Assembly: GCF_014229645.1 (NCBI RefSeq)
Contig: NZ_JAATOD010000001.1
Location: 868,001 to 932,000 of the forward strand
Length of the DNA stretch: 64,000 bases
Source of the DNA: Listeria swaminathanii
Lineage (GTDB): Bacteria > Bacillota > Bacilli > Lactobacillales > Listeriaceae
Reading direction: 5' to 3'
Shown one piece after another: positions 57,401-64,000 of this stretch; positions within the stretch are counted from its first letter, which is position 1, and each line of letters opens with the position of its first letter. The notes under the pieces were generated by a model. It was not told the DNA's origin. It made no database searches and saw nothing but the letters and a program-made list of their open reading frames with translations. A program made the position numbers and the translations under genes.

Positions 57401-57605
57401 AGGAACATTTGCCGCGATGATGCCAGCTGGCGTACTTTCCTTGCTTGAAATCGCCACAGTAGTGCTAATCGGCTTAGTACTTTATGCCGTCGTTATTTTA
57501 CCACTATTCGTTCCAGTAATGGTTAAACTATTCGGACGCGGCAACTGGTGGCCATTTATCACAAGAAAAGGGGACCATCAAGAAAACGTACCACCGAAAA
57601 AATAA
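54405..57605 (+). CDS. MmpL/RND-family membrane exporter with coiled-coil extracytoplasmic domain
   Basis: 1066 aa; two MMPL halves. First half: span about 8-27, five spans about 180-375 including GIGTDYCILLMSRFKEE. Second half: spans about 385 and 885-1050 with the matching GIDYSIFLMSRFNEY. The second extracytoplasmic loop (about 470-800) carries regularly spaced G-Q/G-L repeats (DGVGQATDGVGQVKKGL, GLGQIETGLAQLENGL), as in YhgE/YdgH-type proteins. The gene follows its likely MarR repressor. Drug or lipid export is inferred. Confidence 0.9.
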   Translation: MKWIMKLRWAILAFWLAAAVVLMFIAPPMADLVREKGELKLPDGYPSSLATEMQKKHNPDDKGSAYIAVYTSDHKLTGTELNDIEKSLDSIEKDKTELHVTSVLSSFNQPELKDKFLSKDGKTLVASLTVDDTDASVKSIRNALDKKMDVKGVDTYLTGNKLIQEDVVQGSEDGLHKTEGITVVFILVVLFLVFRSAVAPFIPLLTVGISYLVAQSTVAFLIDLFNFPVSTYTQIFMVCIMFGIGTDYCILLMSRFKEEMGAGLDPREAVHATYRTAGKTVIYSGVAVLVAFTSLYFVQFDLYRSAVAVGVGIVVLLAALYTLVPFFMSTLGTHLFWPLNKNISHKENKIWGAAGKFTFARPWIALLIVAAITLPPILLHTGTESFNSLDEISDKYPSKKGFEIVSDSFGAGQVAPTQIFIENDDNMRTTDYIAQIEKISDDLSHVKGVDMVMSASRPAGKRVDDIYIKNQAGQVNDGVGQATDGVGQVKKGLDSASSELKKSEPALDKAVAGVGDLQKGTVATQEGINQLQTALAQIQTGIESGATGAGDLKQGVAAAKSQLATLQNGEAQIQAGYTEIQKNLQIVADQLKGFENPNSQAIDTSKLEAQFKKIGASFQAFAAAHPEVKNDPKFQKLAADIQGLETAGNDLKTSAGKQMAALQAKMKELNQGIQQLATAMNQLNQQSKQISDGLSAFDTGLGQIETGLAQLENGLNQAADGQGQVVSKMPEISNALAQIAAGQGALKDGFAGISGQMGQLTDGLTSGADGLGKVQSGLNTANGLIDDWSKVPYASSGIYVPDALLKNADFQKVLDQYISSDGKLATINVILTKNPYSNAAMDSIDDINDQLAASMKGTKLENAKIGIGGMTSVNYDTRDMSTADYHLVLVIVLASVFVTLVIVLRSLVMPIYLIASLILTYFAALGFAEIIFMRILGYSGLTWATPFFGFVVLVALGIDYSIFLMSRFNEYNGLSVRDRMIKAMKNMGGVIFSAVIILGGTFAAMMPAGVLSLLEIATVVLIGLVLYAVVILPLFVPVMVKLFGRGNWWPFITRKGDHQENVPPKK

Positions 57606-57611
57606 GTCAAT

Positions 57612-57646
57612 AAAACCGCATTCCTTTTCAAGAGGAGTGCGGTTTT
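57612..57646 (+). terminator. Terminator of the marR-RND operon
   Basis: AAAACCGCA..CC pairs with GG..TGCGGTTTT (2-nt internal loop), then T-rich tail. Confidence 0.88.
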
Positions 57647-57712
57647 TAGTTTGATTTCAAAAGTTAATTTGCTAAGATGTAGGTAGAGATGAATAAAGGA
57701 GGAAGGAACCAA

Positions 57713-58387
57713 ATGATAAAACTCGAAAATGACTGGGATGAGTTGTTAAAAGATGAGTTTAACCAGCCTTACTATTTAAAACTCCGCCAGTTCCTTAAAA
57801 ATGAATACCAAACAAAAAAAGTGTTCCCAGATATGTATGATATTTTCAATGCATTAAAACACACAGCCTACAAAGACGTAAAAGTAGTGATACTCGGCCA
57901 AGACCCGTACCACGGAACAGGCCAAGCACACGGACTCTCTTTTTCCGTCCAAAAAGGGGTGCAAATTCCACCATCGTTACAAAATATTTATTTAGAGCTA
58001 CATAATGATCTGAATTGTGAAATACCGAACAACGGCTACTTGATACCATGGGCGGACCAAGGCGTGCTACTACTTAACACCGTTCTAACTGTCCGCGCAG
58101 GCCAAGCAAATTCGCACCGCGGCCAAGGCTGGGAAATCCTAACCAACCATATTATCGAAATGATTAACCAAAAAGAGGAGCCAGTTGTCTTTTTACTTTG
58201 GGGCAACAACGCGAAAGAGAAGTTACAACTATTAACTAACCCGAAACACATTGCTTTCACATCCGTTCATCCTAGCCCGCTTTCCGCATCACGCGGTTTT
58301 ATGGGAAGCCGACATTTTTCCAAAGCGAATCAATTTTTAGAACAAAACGGAGCAACACCAATTGATTGGCAAATTCCTTCTATATAA
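57713..58387 (+). CDS. ung: Uracil-DNA glycosylase
   Basis: 224 aa; removes uracil from DNA. Water-activating loop VILGQDPYHGTGQAHGLSFSV (Asp about 65), VLLLNTVLTVR (Asn of the uracil pocket about 124), VFLLWGNNAKEK and the leucine loop HPSPLSASRGF (His about 187). ATG 57713 chosen for AGGAGGAAGGA directly upstream; an ATG eight codons earlier precedes that site. Confidence 0.95.
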   Translation: MIKLENDWDELLKDEFNQPYYLKLRQFLKNEYQTKKVFPDMYDIFNALKHTAYKDVKVVILGQDPYHGTGQAHGLSFSVQKGVQIPPSLQNIYLELHNDLNCEIPNNGYLIPWADQGVLLLNTVLTVRAGQANSHRGQGWEILTNHIIEMINQKEEPVVFLLWGNNAKEKLQLLTNPKHIAFTSVHPSPLSASRGFMGSRHFSKANQFLEQNGATPIDWQIPSI

Positions 58388-58390
58388 ATA

Positions 58391-58423
58391 AAAACACCTC
58401 GCCTGCGAAAGACGAGGTGTTTT
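58391..58423. terminator. Bidirectional terminator between ung and rnhC
   Basis: AAAACACCTCG/CGAGGTGTTTT perfect 11-bp stem with T runs on both strands. Confidence 0.92.
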
Positions 58424-58425
58424 TT

Positions 58426-59352
58426 TTATTTTTTAGCAATTTTCAAGGCTTTTTCGGTATTTGCAAAATGTTGTTTTGTATATTTAGCCAATGTTTCCAT
58501 TCCAAAGCGTTCAATGATTTCAGCTGCAACAGCGTCAACATGTGGTCCAGCGCCTTTTGGAAGCGTAATACCGACTTCTTTCGACATCGCATCAAACGCT
58601 TGAACAAACTTATAACGAGCAATAATCGAAGCCGCCGCCACCGAAAGATGCAATCCTTCTGCCTTGGTCGCAAAAAAGACATTTTCCCGAACAATGCTAG
58701 GCTCTTTTGCCAAATAACGGTAATACGTATTTTTTTCAGCAAATTGGTCAATTAAAATCGCTTCTGGTTTTACAGGTGCCAGTTTTTTCAAGACATTTTC
58801 GATCGCACGATTATGTAATAAAGCTTTCATTTGACCCTGATTCATGCCTCTTTGTTGTAATTCGTTATATTTCGGATTCGGACAAAGTAGCACACTATGC
58901 GGCACAATTGGCATGATTTTTTCAGCGATTCGGCAAATTTCCGGATCTTTCATGGCTTTTGAATCCTTCACACCAAGCTCTTTTAAAAGTGGCATCATTT
59001 CTGCATCGACATAAGCTGCGCAAACAGTAATGGGACCAAAAAAGTCACCCGTGCCGACTTCATCGGAACCAACAACATTTTTTGATGCGAAGTTTGCTGG
59101 AAGAACGCCTTTAGAAACACTTGGCGTCTTTGTTTTTGCTTCTGGAAGTGTAGCAACCCATTTTTTTGCTTCGGCTTCTCCGTTTACTCCTTGGAACATC
59201 ACTTTGCGCGATTTATAGCCAGTAATGGAGACACCAGGTTTTTTCGCTGCAAAAACGGCTCCTGGTGGGAGTTTTGGATTGGAAAAAGGGAGATATGTTT
59301 GTTTCATTTTTTCAAGTGTGGGTTGATTAACTATGATAACTGTATTTGCGAT
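58426..59352 (-). CDS. rnhC: Ribonuclease HIII, ATC start proposed
   Basis: 308 aa from ATC. N-terminal TBP-like domain (about 1-85), then the RNase H fold with [12 protein letters not shown] (catalytic Asp97/Glu98), [15 protein letters not shown] and [20 protein letters not shown] segments. The first ATG (59307) would drop 15 residues, [14 protein letters not shown], that align with the start of Bacillus RNase HIII. A stop lies three codons before ATC 59352, no ATG/GTG/TTG is available there, and AAAGGAT sits 9-12 nt upstream. Confidence 0.85.
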   Translation of the reverse strand: MANTVIIVNQPTLEKMKQTYLPFSNPKLPPGAVFAAKKPGVSITGYKSRKVMFQGVNGEAEAKKWVATLPEAKTKTPSVSKGVLPANFASKNVVGSDEVGTGDFFGPITVCAAYVDAEMMPLLKELGVKDSKAMKDPEICRIAEKIMPIVPHSVLLCPNPKYNELQQRGMNQGQMKALLHNRAIENVLKKLAPVKPEAILIDQFAEKNTYYRYLAKEPSIVRENVFFATKAEGLHLSVAAASIIARYKFVQAFDAMSKEVGITLPKGAGPHVDAVAAEIIERFGMETLAKYTKQHFANTEKALKIAKK

Positions 59353-59505
59353 AAGGCATCATCCTTTCAAAGTTCTATTGTAACATACTACGACGAAAGA
59401 CTGAATATCGGCTAAACGGGTGGTTGACTCTTTTCTTTCGGGCTTTTTCGTGATAAGATTATGACAAGTAGCGGCCTAAATGAATTTGGGCGAGGAGGAA
59501 TTTAC

Positions 59506-59772
59506 GTGGCAAATGAGAGAAATAGAGTAGTGACCACAATTTATGGTAGAGAATATACAATTGTTGGCATAGAAACAACAGACCACTTACGAAAAGTAGC
59601 TCGCGAAGTCGATGAAAAAATGCACGAAATCGGCTCTCAAAATCATGCGCTTGATAGCGGAAGGCTCGCTGTACTGACAGCTGTGAATGCAACTCACGAT
59701 TATTTAAAACTAGAACAAAAATATCTAGAGTTGGAACAAGAACTGGCTCGTATCAAAGGAAGAGATCAATGA
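59506..59772 (+). CDS. zapA: Cell division protein ZapA
   Basis: 88 aa; binds FtsZ and promotes Z-ring bundling. N-terminal VVTTIYGREYTIVGIETTDHLRKVAREVDEKM and a C-terminal coiled coil (LAVLTAVNATHDYLKLEQKYLELEQEL). GTG start at 59506 with GGAGGAG 7 nt upstream; the upstream in-frame reading is leader sequence. Overlaps the cvpA start by 4 bp. Confidence 0.92.
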   Translation: MANERNRVVTTIYGREYTIVGIETTDHLRKVAREVDEKMHEIGSQNHALDSGRLAVLTAVNATHDYLKLEQKYLELEQELARIKGRDQ

Positions 59773-60311
59773 TTTTAAATGCGATTATTTTAATTTTACT
59801 TGTTTGTGGCTTTTTCGCAGGTTTTAGAACGGGCCTAATCAAACAACTTATATTATTACTAGGTTATATTTTGGCATTTTTTATCTCGTATACATATTAC
59901 GAAGATTTAGCGCCCCATTTAACCTTTATACCTTATCCAGGTAGTGATACTTCAGATGGATTATCAATTATTTTACAGGAATTACGAACAGAAACAGCTT
60001 ATTATAACGTACTCGGATTTGCGATTATTTTTATTGTAGCAATCATTGTCGTTCATATGCTTGCATCACTTGTTGGCGGCTTAACAAAAATACCTGTGTT
60101 GCGTCAAATTAATGGATTAGTAGCGGCTGTTTTTGGTGTTGTTAAGTCTTATTTACTTATTTTTATTGTATTGTTTATCATGGCAATTTACCCGGCGAAT
60201 TGGTCAGAAAATCTGATTGACAGCTCTACGGTTGCTCAGTGGATGCTCGAGAACACGCCGATTTTGTCCGAACAATTTTATGACTGGATGACAGACATTC
60301 TGCCAAAATAA
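59769..60311 (+). CDS. CvpA-family membrane protein
   Basis: 180 aa, four hydrophobic spans (about 3-22, 25-43, 80-100, 115-140). Matches the CvpA/YshB pattern LILLVCGFFAGFRTGLIKQLILLLGYILAFFISY. Function poorly defined. Position between zapA and polX is conserved in Bacillales (zapA-yshB-polX-mutS2). Confidence 0.87.
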   Translation: MILNAIILILLVCGFFAGFRTGLIKQLILLLGYILAFFISYTYYEDLAPHLTFIPYPGSDTSDGLSIILQELRTETAYYNVLGFAIIFIVAIIVVHMLASLVGGLTKIPVLRQINGLVAAVFGVVKSYLLIFIVLFIMAIYPANWSENLIDSSTVAQWMLENTPILSEQFYDWMTDILPK

Positions 60312-60402
60312 AAGAAACATTCGATACCAGATGTACACTCTTAGCCAATTTTGGATAGGATTGCGCTGGTATTTTTTAATGACCAAACGGGGAGGAATAA
60401 CG

Positions 60403-62115
60403 ATGGCTACTAATAAAAAAGAAATCATTCGTTTACTGGAAGAAATTGCCATTTATATGGAACTAAAAGGAGAAAATAGCTTTAAAATATCAGCTTTCCG
60501 TAAAGCTGCCCAAGCAATTGAATTAGATAGTAGAAGTCTGTCAGAAATTGAGGATTTCACAAAAATTAGCGGTATTGGTAAAACAACCGGCGAAATTATT
60601 CAACGTTATTTAGATAGCGGCGAATGTCCAGAACTCGTGGAGCTGAAAAAAGAAGTACCCGCTGGCCTCGTTCCACTTTTAGATGTGCCGGGGCTTGGTG
60701 GTAAAAAATTATCGCGGCTTTATCATGAGCTAGGTGTGGTCGACAAAGAAACTTTACTCAAAGAAGCAGAAAACGGCCATATCGAAGCATTAAAAGGTTT
60801 TGGTAAAAAGTCTGCTGAGAAAATGGCAGAAGCTGTGCGCGAAATGGGTGAACGACCTGATCGCTATCCGCTCAACGATGTTTTACCAATCATTGGAAAA
60901 GTAGAAGCTTATTTAGCTGAAATTGCTGCAATCGAAACGTTTGCGCAAGCTGGAAGTTTACGACGCTTGCGGGAAACGGTAAAAGATTTAGATTATGTTA
61001 TCGCGACTCAACAACCAGAAGAAGTGCAAAAAGCGTTACTTGCCTTTCCTTTAATTACAGATGTCATCGGAGCAGGTGAAACTAAAGTATCGGTCGTATT
61101 AGAAGATAACATTACCATTTCGGTCGATTTCCGCCTAGTGGAAAAGAAAGCCTTTGCCACAACGCTACATCATTTTACTGGTTCTAAAGATCATAATATC
61201 AAAATGCGCCAATTGGCCAAACAATCAAACGAAAAAATAAGTGAGTATGGCGTAGAGCAAGAAGATGGAAGCATGCGTCATTTTGAGTCAGAAAAAAGCT
61301 TTTTTGAGCATTTTAATATCCCATTTTTACCACCAGAAGTTCGCCGAGATGGCACCGAAATTGAGCGCGTAACGAAGGATACGAAATTCCTAGCGTTAGA
61401 TGATATTCGCGGTGATTTACACATGCATACCACTTGGTCAGACGGCGCTTATGCCATTCCGGAAATGATTGAAGCCTGTATCGCGAAAGGTTATGAATAT
61501 ATGGTAATAACCGATCACGGGAAATTTCTACGAGTAGCTAACGGCTTAGACGAAAAAAGACTTTTAGAACAACAAGCAGAAATTAAAAAAATTGCCGCAA
61601 ATTATCCGGAAATTGATGTCTATTCAGGCGTTGAAATGGATATCTTGGCGGATGGCTCGCTCGATTTTGATGACGAAACACTAAAACAATTGGATTTTGT
61701 GATTGCGTCCATTCATTCCAGTTTCCAACAATCCGAAGAAGAGATTATGAAACGACTAAAAACAGCGTGCGAAAATCCTTACGTTCGCTTGATTGCTCAT
61801 CCCACAGGCAGAATTGTCGTGAAAAGAAAGCCATATCATGTTAATATGAAAGAACTAATCAAATTAGCAAAAAATACCGGAACTGCACTGGAATTAAACG
61901 CTAATCCACAGCGCCTCGATTTAAACCGTGAGCATCTAGAAATGGCTCATGCAGCAGGTGTTCCAATTGCAATCAATACAGATGCGCATGACACGAAGCA
62001 TCTTGATTTTATGTCCATCGGTGTTCGCGCGGCAACGAAAGCGTGGCTAGATAAGTCCGCAATTCTAAATACGAAAACAGCGGCTGAATTTAAACAATTT
62101 TTACAGAATAAATAA
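60403..62115 (+). CDS. polX: DNA polymerase X family protein with PHP exonuclease domain
   Basis: 570 aa, the Bacillus PolX length. N-terminal helix-hairpin-helix (about 1-90, ISGIGKTTGEIIQRYL; DVPGLGGKKLSRLY about 105), polymerase beta-like core with GSLRRLRETVKDLDYVI (metal aspartates about 205), C-terminal PHP domain from about 335 (RGDLHMHTTWSDG, VITDHGKF, GVEMDIL, DAHDTKHLDF) giving 3'-5' exonuclease. Base-excision repair role by family. ATG 60403 has GGGGAGG 9 nt upstream. Confidence 0.94.
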   Translation: MATNKKEIIRLLEEIAIYMELKGENSFKISAFRKAAQAIELDSRSLSEIEDFTKISGIGKTTGEIIQRYLDSGECPELVELKKEVPAGLVPLLDVPGLGGKKLSRLYHELGVVDKETLLKEAENGHIEALKGFGKKSAEKMAEAVREMGERPDRYPLNDVLPIIGKVEAYLAEIAAIETFAQAGSLRRLRETVKDLDYVIATQQPEEVQKALLAFPLITDVIGAGETKVSVVLEDNITISVDFRLVEKKAFATTLHHFTGSKDHNIKMRQLAKQSNEKISEYGVEQEDGSMRHFESEKSFFEHFNIPFLPPEVRRDGTEIERVTKDTKFLALDDIRGDLHMHTTWSDGAYAIPEMIEACIAKGYEYMVITDHGKFLRVANGLDEKRLLEQQAEIKKIAANYPEIDVYSGVEMDILADGSLDFDDETLKQLDFVIASIHSSFQQSEEEIMKRLKTACENPYVRLIAHPTGRIVVKRKPYHVNMKELIKLAKNTGTALELNANPQRLDLNREHLEMAHAAGVPIAINTDAHDTKHLDFMSIGVRAATKAWLDKSAILNTKTAAEFKQFLQNK

Positions 62116-62137
62116 CTTTTAAAAAGAAGGATGACTA

Positions 62138-64000
62138 ATGGAAAAAAAAGTAGAAGCCATTTTAGAATTTGATAAAATAAAAAAACAACTCGCGGAATTT
62201 GCTTCGTCTTCACTAGGAGAGCAAGCGATTTTGGAACTCGCTCCAGCGACAGATTTTCAAGTAGTGCAAAAAGCGCAACTCGAAACAGAAGAAGGAGCCA
62301 AGATTATTCGTTTACGGGGAAGTGCGCCAATTACTGGTCTAACAGACGTTTTTGCCCATTTGAAACGCTTGGAAATCGGTGGCGATTTAAACGGGCTTGA
62401 AATCTACCAAATCGGTAGCAACTTGCGCGTAAGCCGTCAAATGAAAAACTTTATGAACGATTTACTTGAAATTGGTGTCGAAATACCACTTCTCGGCGCG
62501 CTTTCGGATGAACTTTTAGTATTAAAAGAAGTGGAAGAGGATATTGCGATTTCCGTTGATGAAAGCGGGAAAGTATTAGATACTGCGAGTGAAGCACTTA
62601 GTACAATTCGACGTACACTCCGCCGCACGGAAGACCGCGTACGGGAAAAATTAGAATCTTATTTGCGCGATCGCAATGCTTCGAAAATGTTAAGCGATGC
62701 CGTTATTACGATTCGAAACGATCGCTACGTTATTCCCGTTAAACAAGAATATAAAGGGCATTATGGTGGTATCGTTCATGACCAATCCGCATCCGGTCAA
62801 ACACTTTTCATCGAGCCACAAAGTGTAGTAGATTTAAATAACGAACGAAAAGCACTTCAAGCAAAAGAAAAACAAGAAATCGAACGCATTCTTGCAGAAA
62901 TTTCCGCATCACTCGCTGGCTGGATTAATGAAATTCATCATAATACCTTTATTCTCGGACGCTTTGATTTTATTTTTGCAAAAGCACGTTTTGGGAAAGC
63001 GATGAAAGCCGTAACGCCACATCTTAGTGATACAGGCGTAGTGCATTTAATTGCCGCGCGACACCCGCTTTTAGATGCAGCTAAAGTCGTTGCTAATGAT
63101 ATTTATTTAGGCGAAGATTTCACGACGATTGTAATTACTGGTCCAAATACAGGTGGTAAAACAATTACACTGAAAACATTGGGATTACTAACATTAATGG
63201 CACAATCTGGCTTACAAATTCCAGCACAAGAAGATTCTACGATTGCTGTTTTTGAACATGTATTTGCCGATATTGGTGACGAACAATCCATCGAACAAAG
63301 CTTGAGTACCTTCTCGTCCCATATGACAAATATCGTGTCCATTTTAGAAAGAGTGAACCACAAATCGCTAATTTTATATGATGAACTTGGGGCTGGGACA
63401 GATCCGCAAGAAGGCGCAGCACTCGCAATTGCGATTCTTGATGCAAGCCATGCAAAAGGCGCAAGTGTTGTCGCGACGACCCATTATCCTGAATTAAAAG
63501 CATATGGATACAACCGCGTTCACGCAACCAATGCTTCCGTTGAATTCAATGTCGAAACGCTTAGCCCGACTTATAAACTACTAATCGGCGTTCCCGGACG
63601 AAGTAACGCTTTCGATATTTCGCGCCGCCTTGGATTAAGCGAAAGTATCATCACAGAAGCAAGAAGCCTTGTCGATACCGAAAGCGCCGATTTAAATGAT
63701 ATGATTTCGAGCCTAGAAGAAAAACGCAACTTAGCAGAAACAGAATATGAAGAAGCGCGCGAACTAGCTCGTGGTGCCGATGACCTTTTAAAAGATCTGC
63801 AAAAAGAAATCACCAACTACTATCAACAAAAAGACAAATTAATCGAACAAGCGAGTGAAAAAGCCGCAACGATCGTGGAAAAAGCGGAAGCCGAGGCCGA
63901 AGAAATCATCCATGAATTGCGCACAATGCAATTAAACGGAGCAGCCGGCATCAAAGAACACGAGCTGATTGACGCCAAAACAAGACTTGGGAAAGCCAAA
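62138..64000 (+). CDS. mutS2: Endonuclease MutS2 / ribosome rescue factor (3' truncated by window edge)
   Basis: N-terminal 621 residues. Starts MEKKVEAILEFDKIKKQL after AAGAAGG. Lever/clamp region about 1-300, ATPase with Walker A ITGPNTGGKTITLKTLG (about 334), STFSSHMTNI, Walker B LILYDELGAGTDPQEG (about 411) and ATTHYPELKAY, then a coiled coil (about 510 onward, rich in E, K, A) leading to the Smr nuclease domain, which lies outside the window. Family roles: suppression of recombination and rescue of collided ribosomes. Confidence 0.94.
   Translation, partial: MEKKVEAILEFDKIKKQLAEFASSSLGEQAILELAPATDFQVVQKAQLETEEGAKIIRLRGSAPITGLTDVFAHLKRLEIGGDLNGLEIYQIGSNLRVSRQMKNFMNDLLEIGVEIPLLGALSDELLVLKEVEEDIAISVDESGKVLDTASEALSTIRRTLRRTEDRVREKLESYLRDRNASKMLSDAVITIRNDRYVIPVKQEYKGHYGGIVHDQSASGQTLFIEPQSVVDLNNERKALQAKEKQEIERILAEISASLAGWINEIHHNTFILGRFDFIFAKARFGKAMKAVTPHLSDTGVVHLIAARHPLLDAAKVVANDIYLGEDFTTIVITGPNTGGKTITLKTLGLLTLMAQSGLQIPAQEDSTIAVFEHVFADIGDEQSIEQSLSTFSSHMTNIVSILERVNHKSLILYDELGAGTDPQEGAALAIAILDASHAKGASVVATTHYPELKAYGYNRVHATNASVEFNVETLSPTYKLLIGVPGRSNAFDISRRLGLSESIITEARSLVDTESADLNDMISSLEEKRNLAETEYEEARELARGADDLLKDLQKEITNYYQQKDKLIEQASEKAATIVEKAEAEAEEIIHELRTMQLNGAAGIKEHELIDAKTRLGKAK

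Noticed and set aside
1..64000. Mobile elements, CRISPR arrays, tRNA or rRNA genes, restriction or defence systems
   Set aside because: Scanned for transposase or integrase motifs, regular direct repeats and tRNA-like segments; none was convincing. Gene order is that of the core Listeria chromosome.

Overview
The window is chromosomal DNA of a low-GC Gram-positive bacterium and matches the pdu-eut-cob region of the genus Listeria. The gene order (end of pdu, then eut, then cbi, then peptidoglycan hydrolases, pheST, ung, rnhC, zapA, cvpA, polX, mutS2) is the one I know from L. monocytogenes and L. innocua (about lmo1165 to lmo1232). Species cannot be decided by eye. No insertion sequence, phage gene, CRISPR array, tRNA or rRNA gene was seen.

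Layout. (1) 1-5708: 3' end of the propanediol utilization operon: an aldehyde dehydrogenase fragment, alcohol dehydrogenase, glycerol facilitator, acetate kinase, and the B12 side-chain genes cobD and pduX. (2) 5709-21136: ethanolamine utilization. A B12-riboswitch RNA of the Rli55 type comes first. It is followed by eutG, the EutV/EutW two-component system (an RNA-binding ANTAR regulator and its kinase), and a long operon for ethanolamine ammonia-lyase, its reactivase, five BMC shell proteins, acetaldehyde dehydrogenase, phosphotransacylase, adenosyltransferase, EutH and EutQ. Four tandem-hairpin elements with A1/G4 loops, the substrates of EutV, are visible. Three overlap intrinsic terminators in front of eutG, eutV and eutA; the fourth lies in the riboswitch RNA. 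(3) 21137-22496: a divergent AraC-type regulator and an ECF S-component, probably the alpha-ribazole transporter CblT. (4) 22500-38886: a second B12 riboswitch and a tightly overlapping operon for anaerobic (early cobalt insertion) cobalamin synthesis, the CbiMNQO cobalt transporter and a PduO-type adenosyltransferase. (5) 38887-64000: ordinary chromosome: two YdcZ-type membrane proteins, a small P-loop kinase, two glucosaminidases, an M42 peptidase, an rRNA methylase, an HxlR regulator, T-box-controlled pheST, an ABC exporter, a MarR/RND pair, then DNA repair and division genes, ending inside mutS2.

Logic. Propanediol and ethanolamine breakdown both need adenosylcobalamin. The cell makes it here (cbi, cobD, pduX), imports cobalt, adenosylates it (EutT, PduO-type), and uses riboswitches both to shut synthesis off when B12 is plentiful and to make eut expression depend on B12 through sequestration of EutV.

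The most interesting points are: a nested RNA fold downstream of the first riboswitch carrying a third A/G-loop hairpin; a shared C-terminal motif linking an unassigned eut protein to EutT; a PduT-like cysteine-bearing shell protein inside the eut operon; and two genes that appear to start with rare codons (CTG and ATC).
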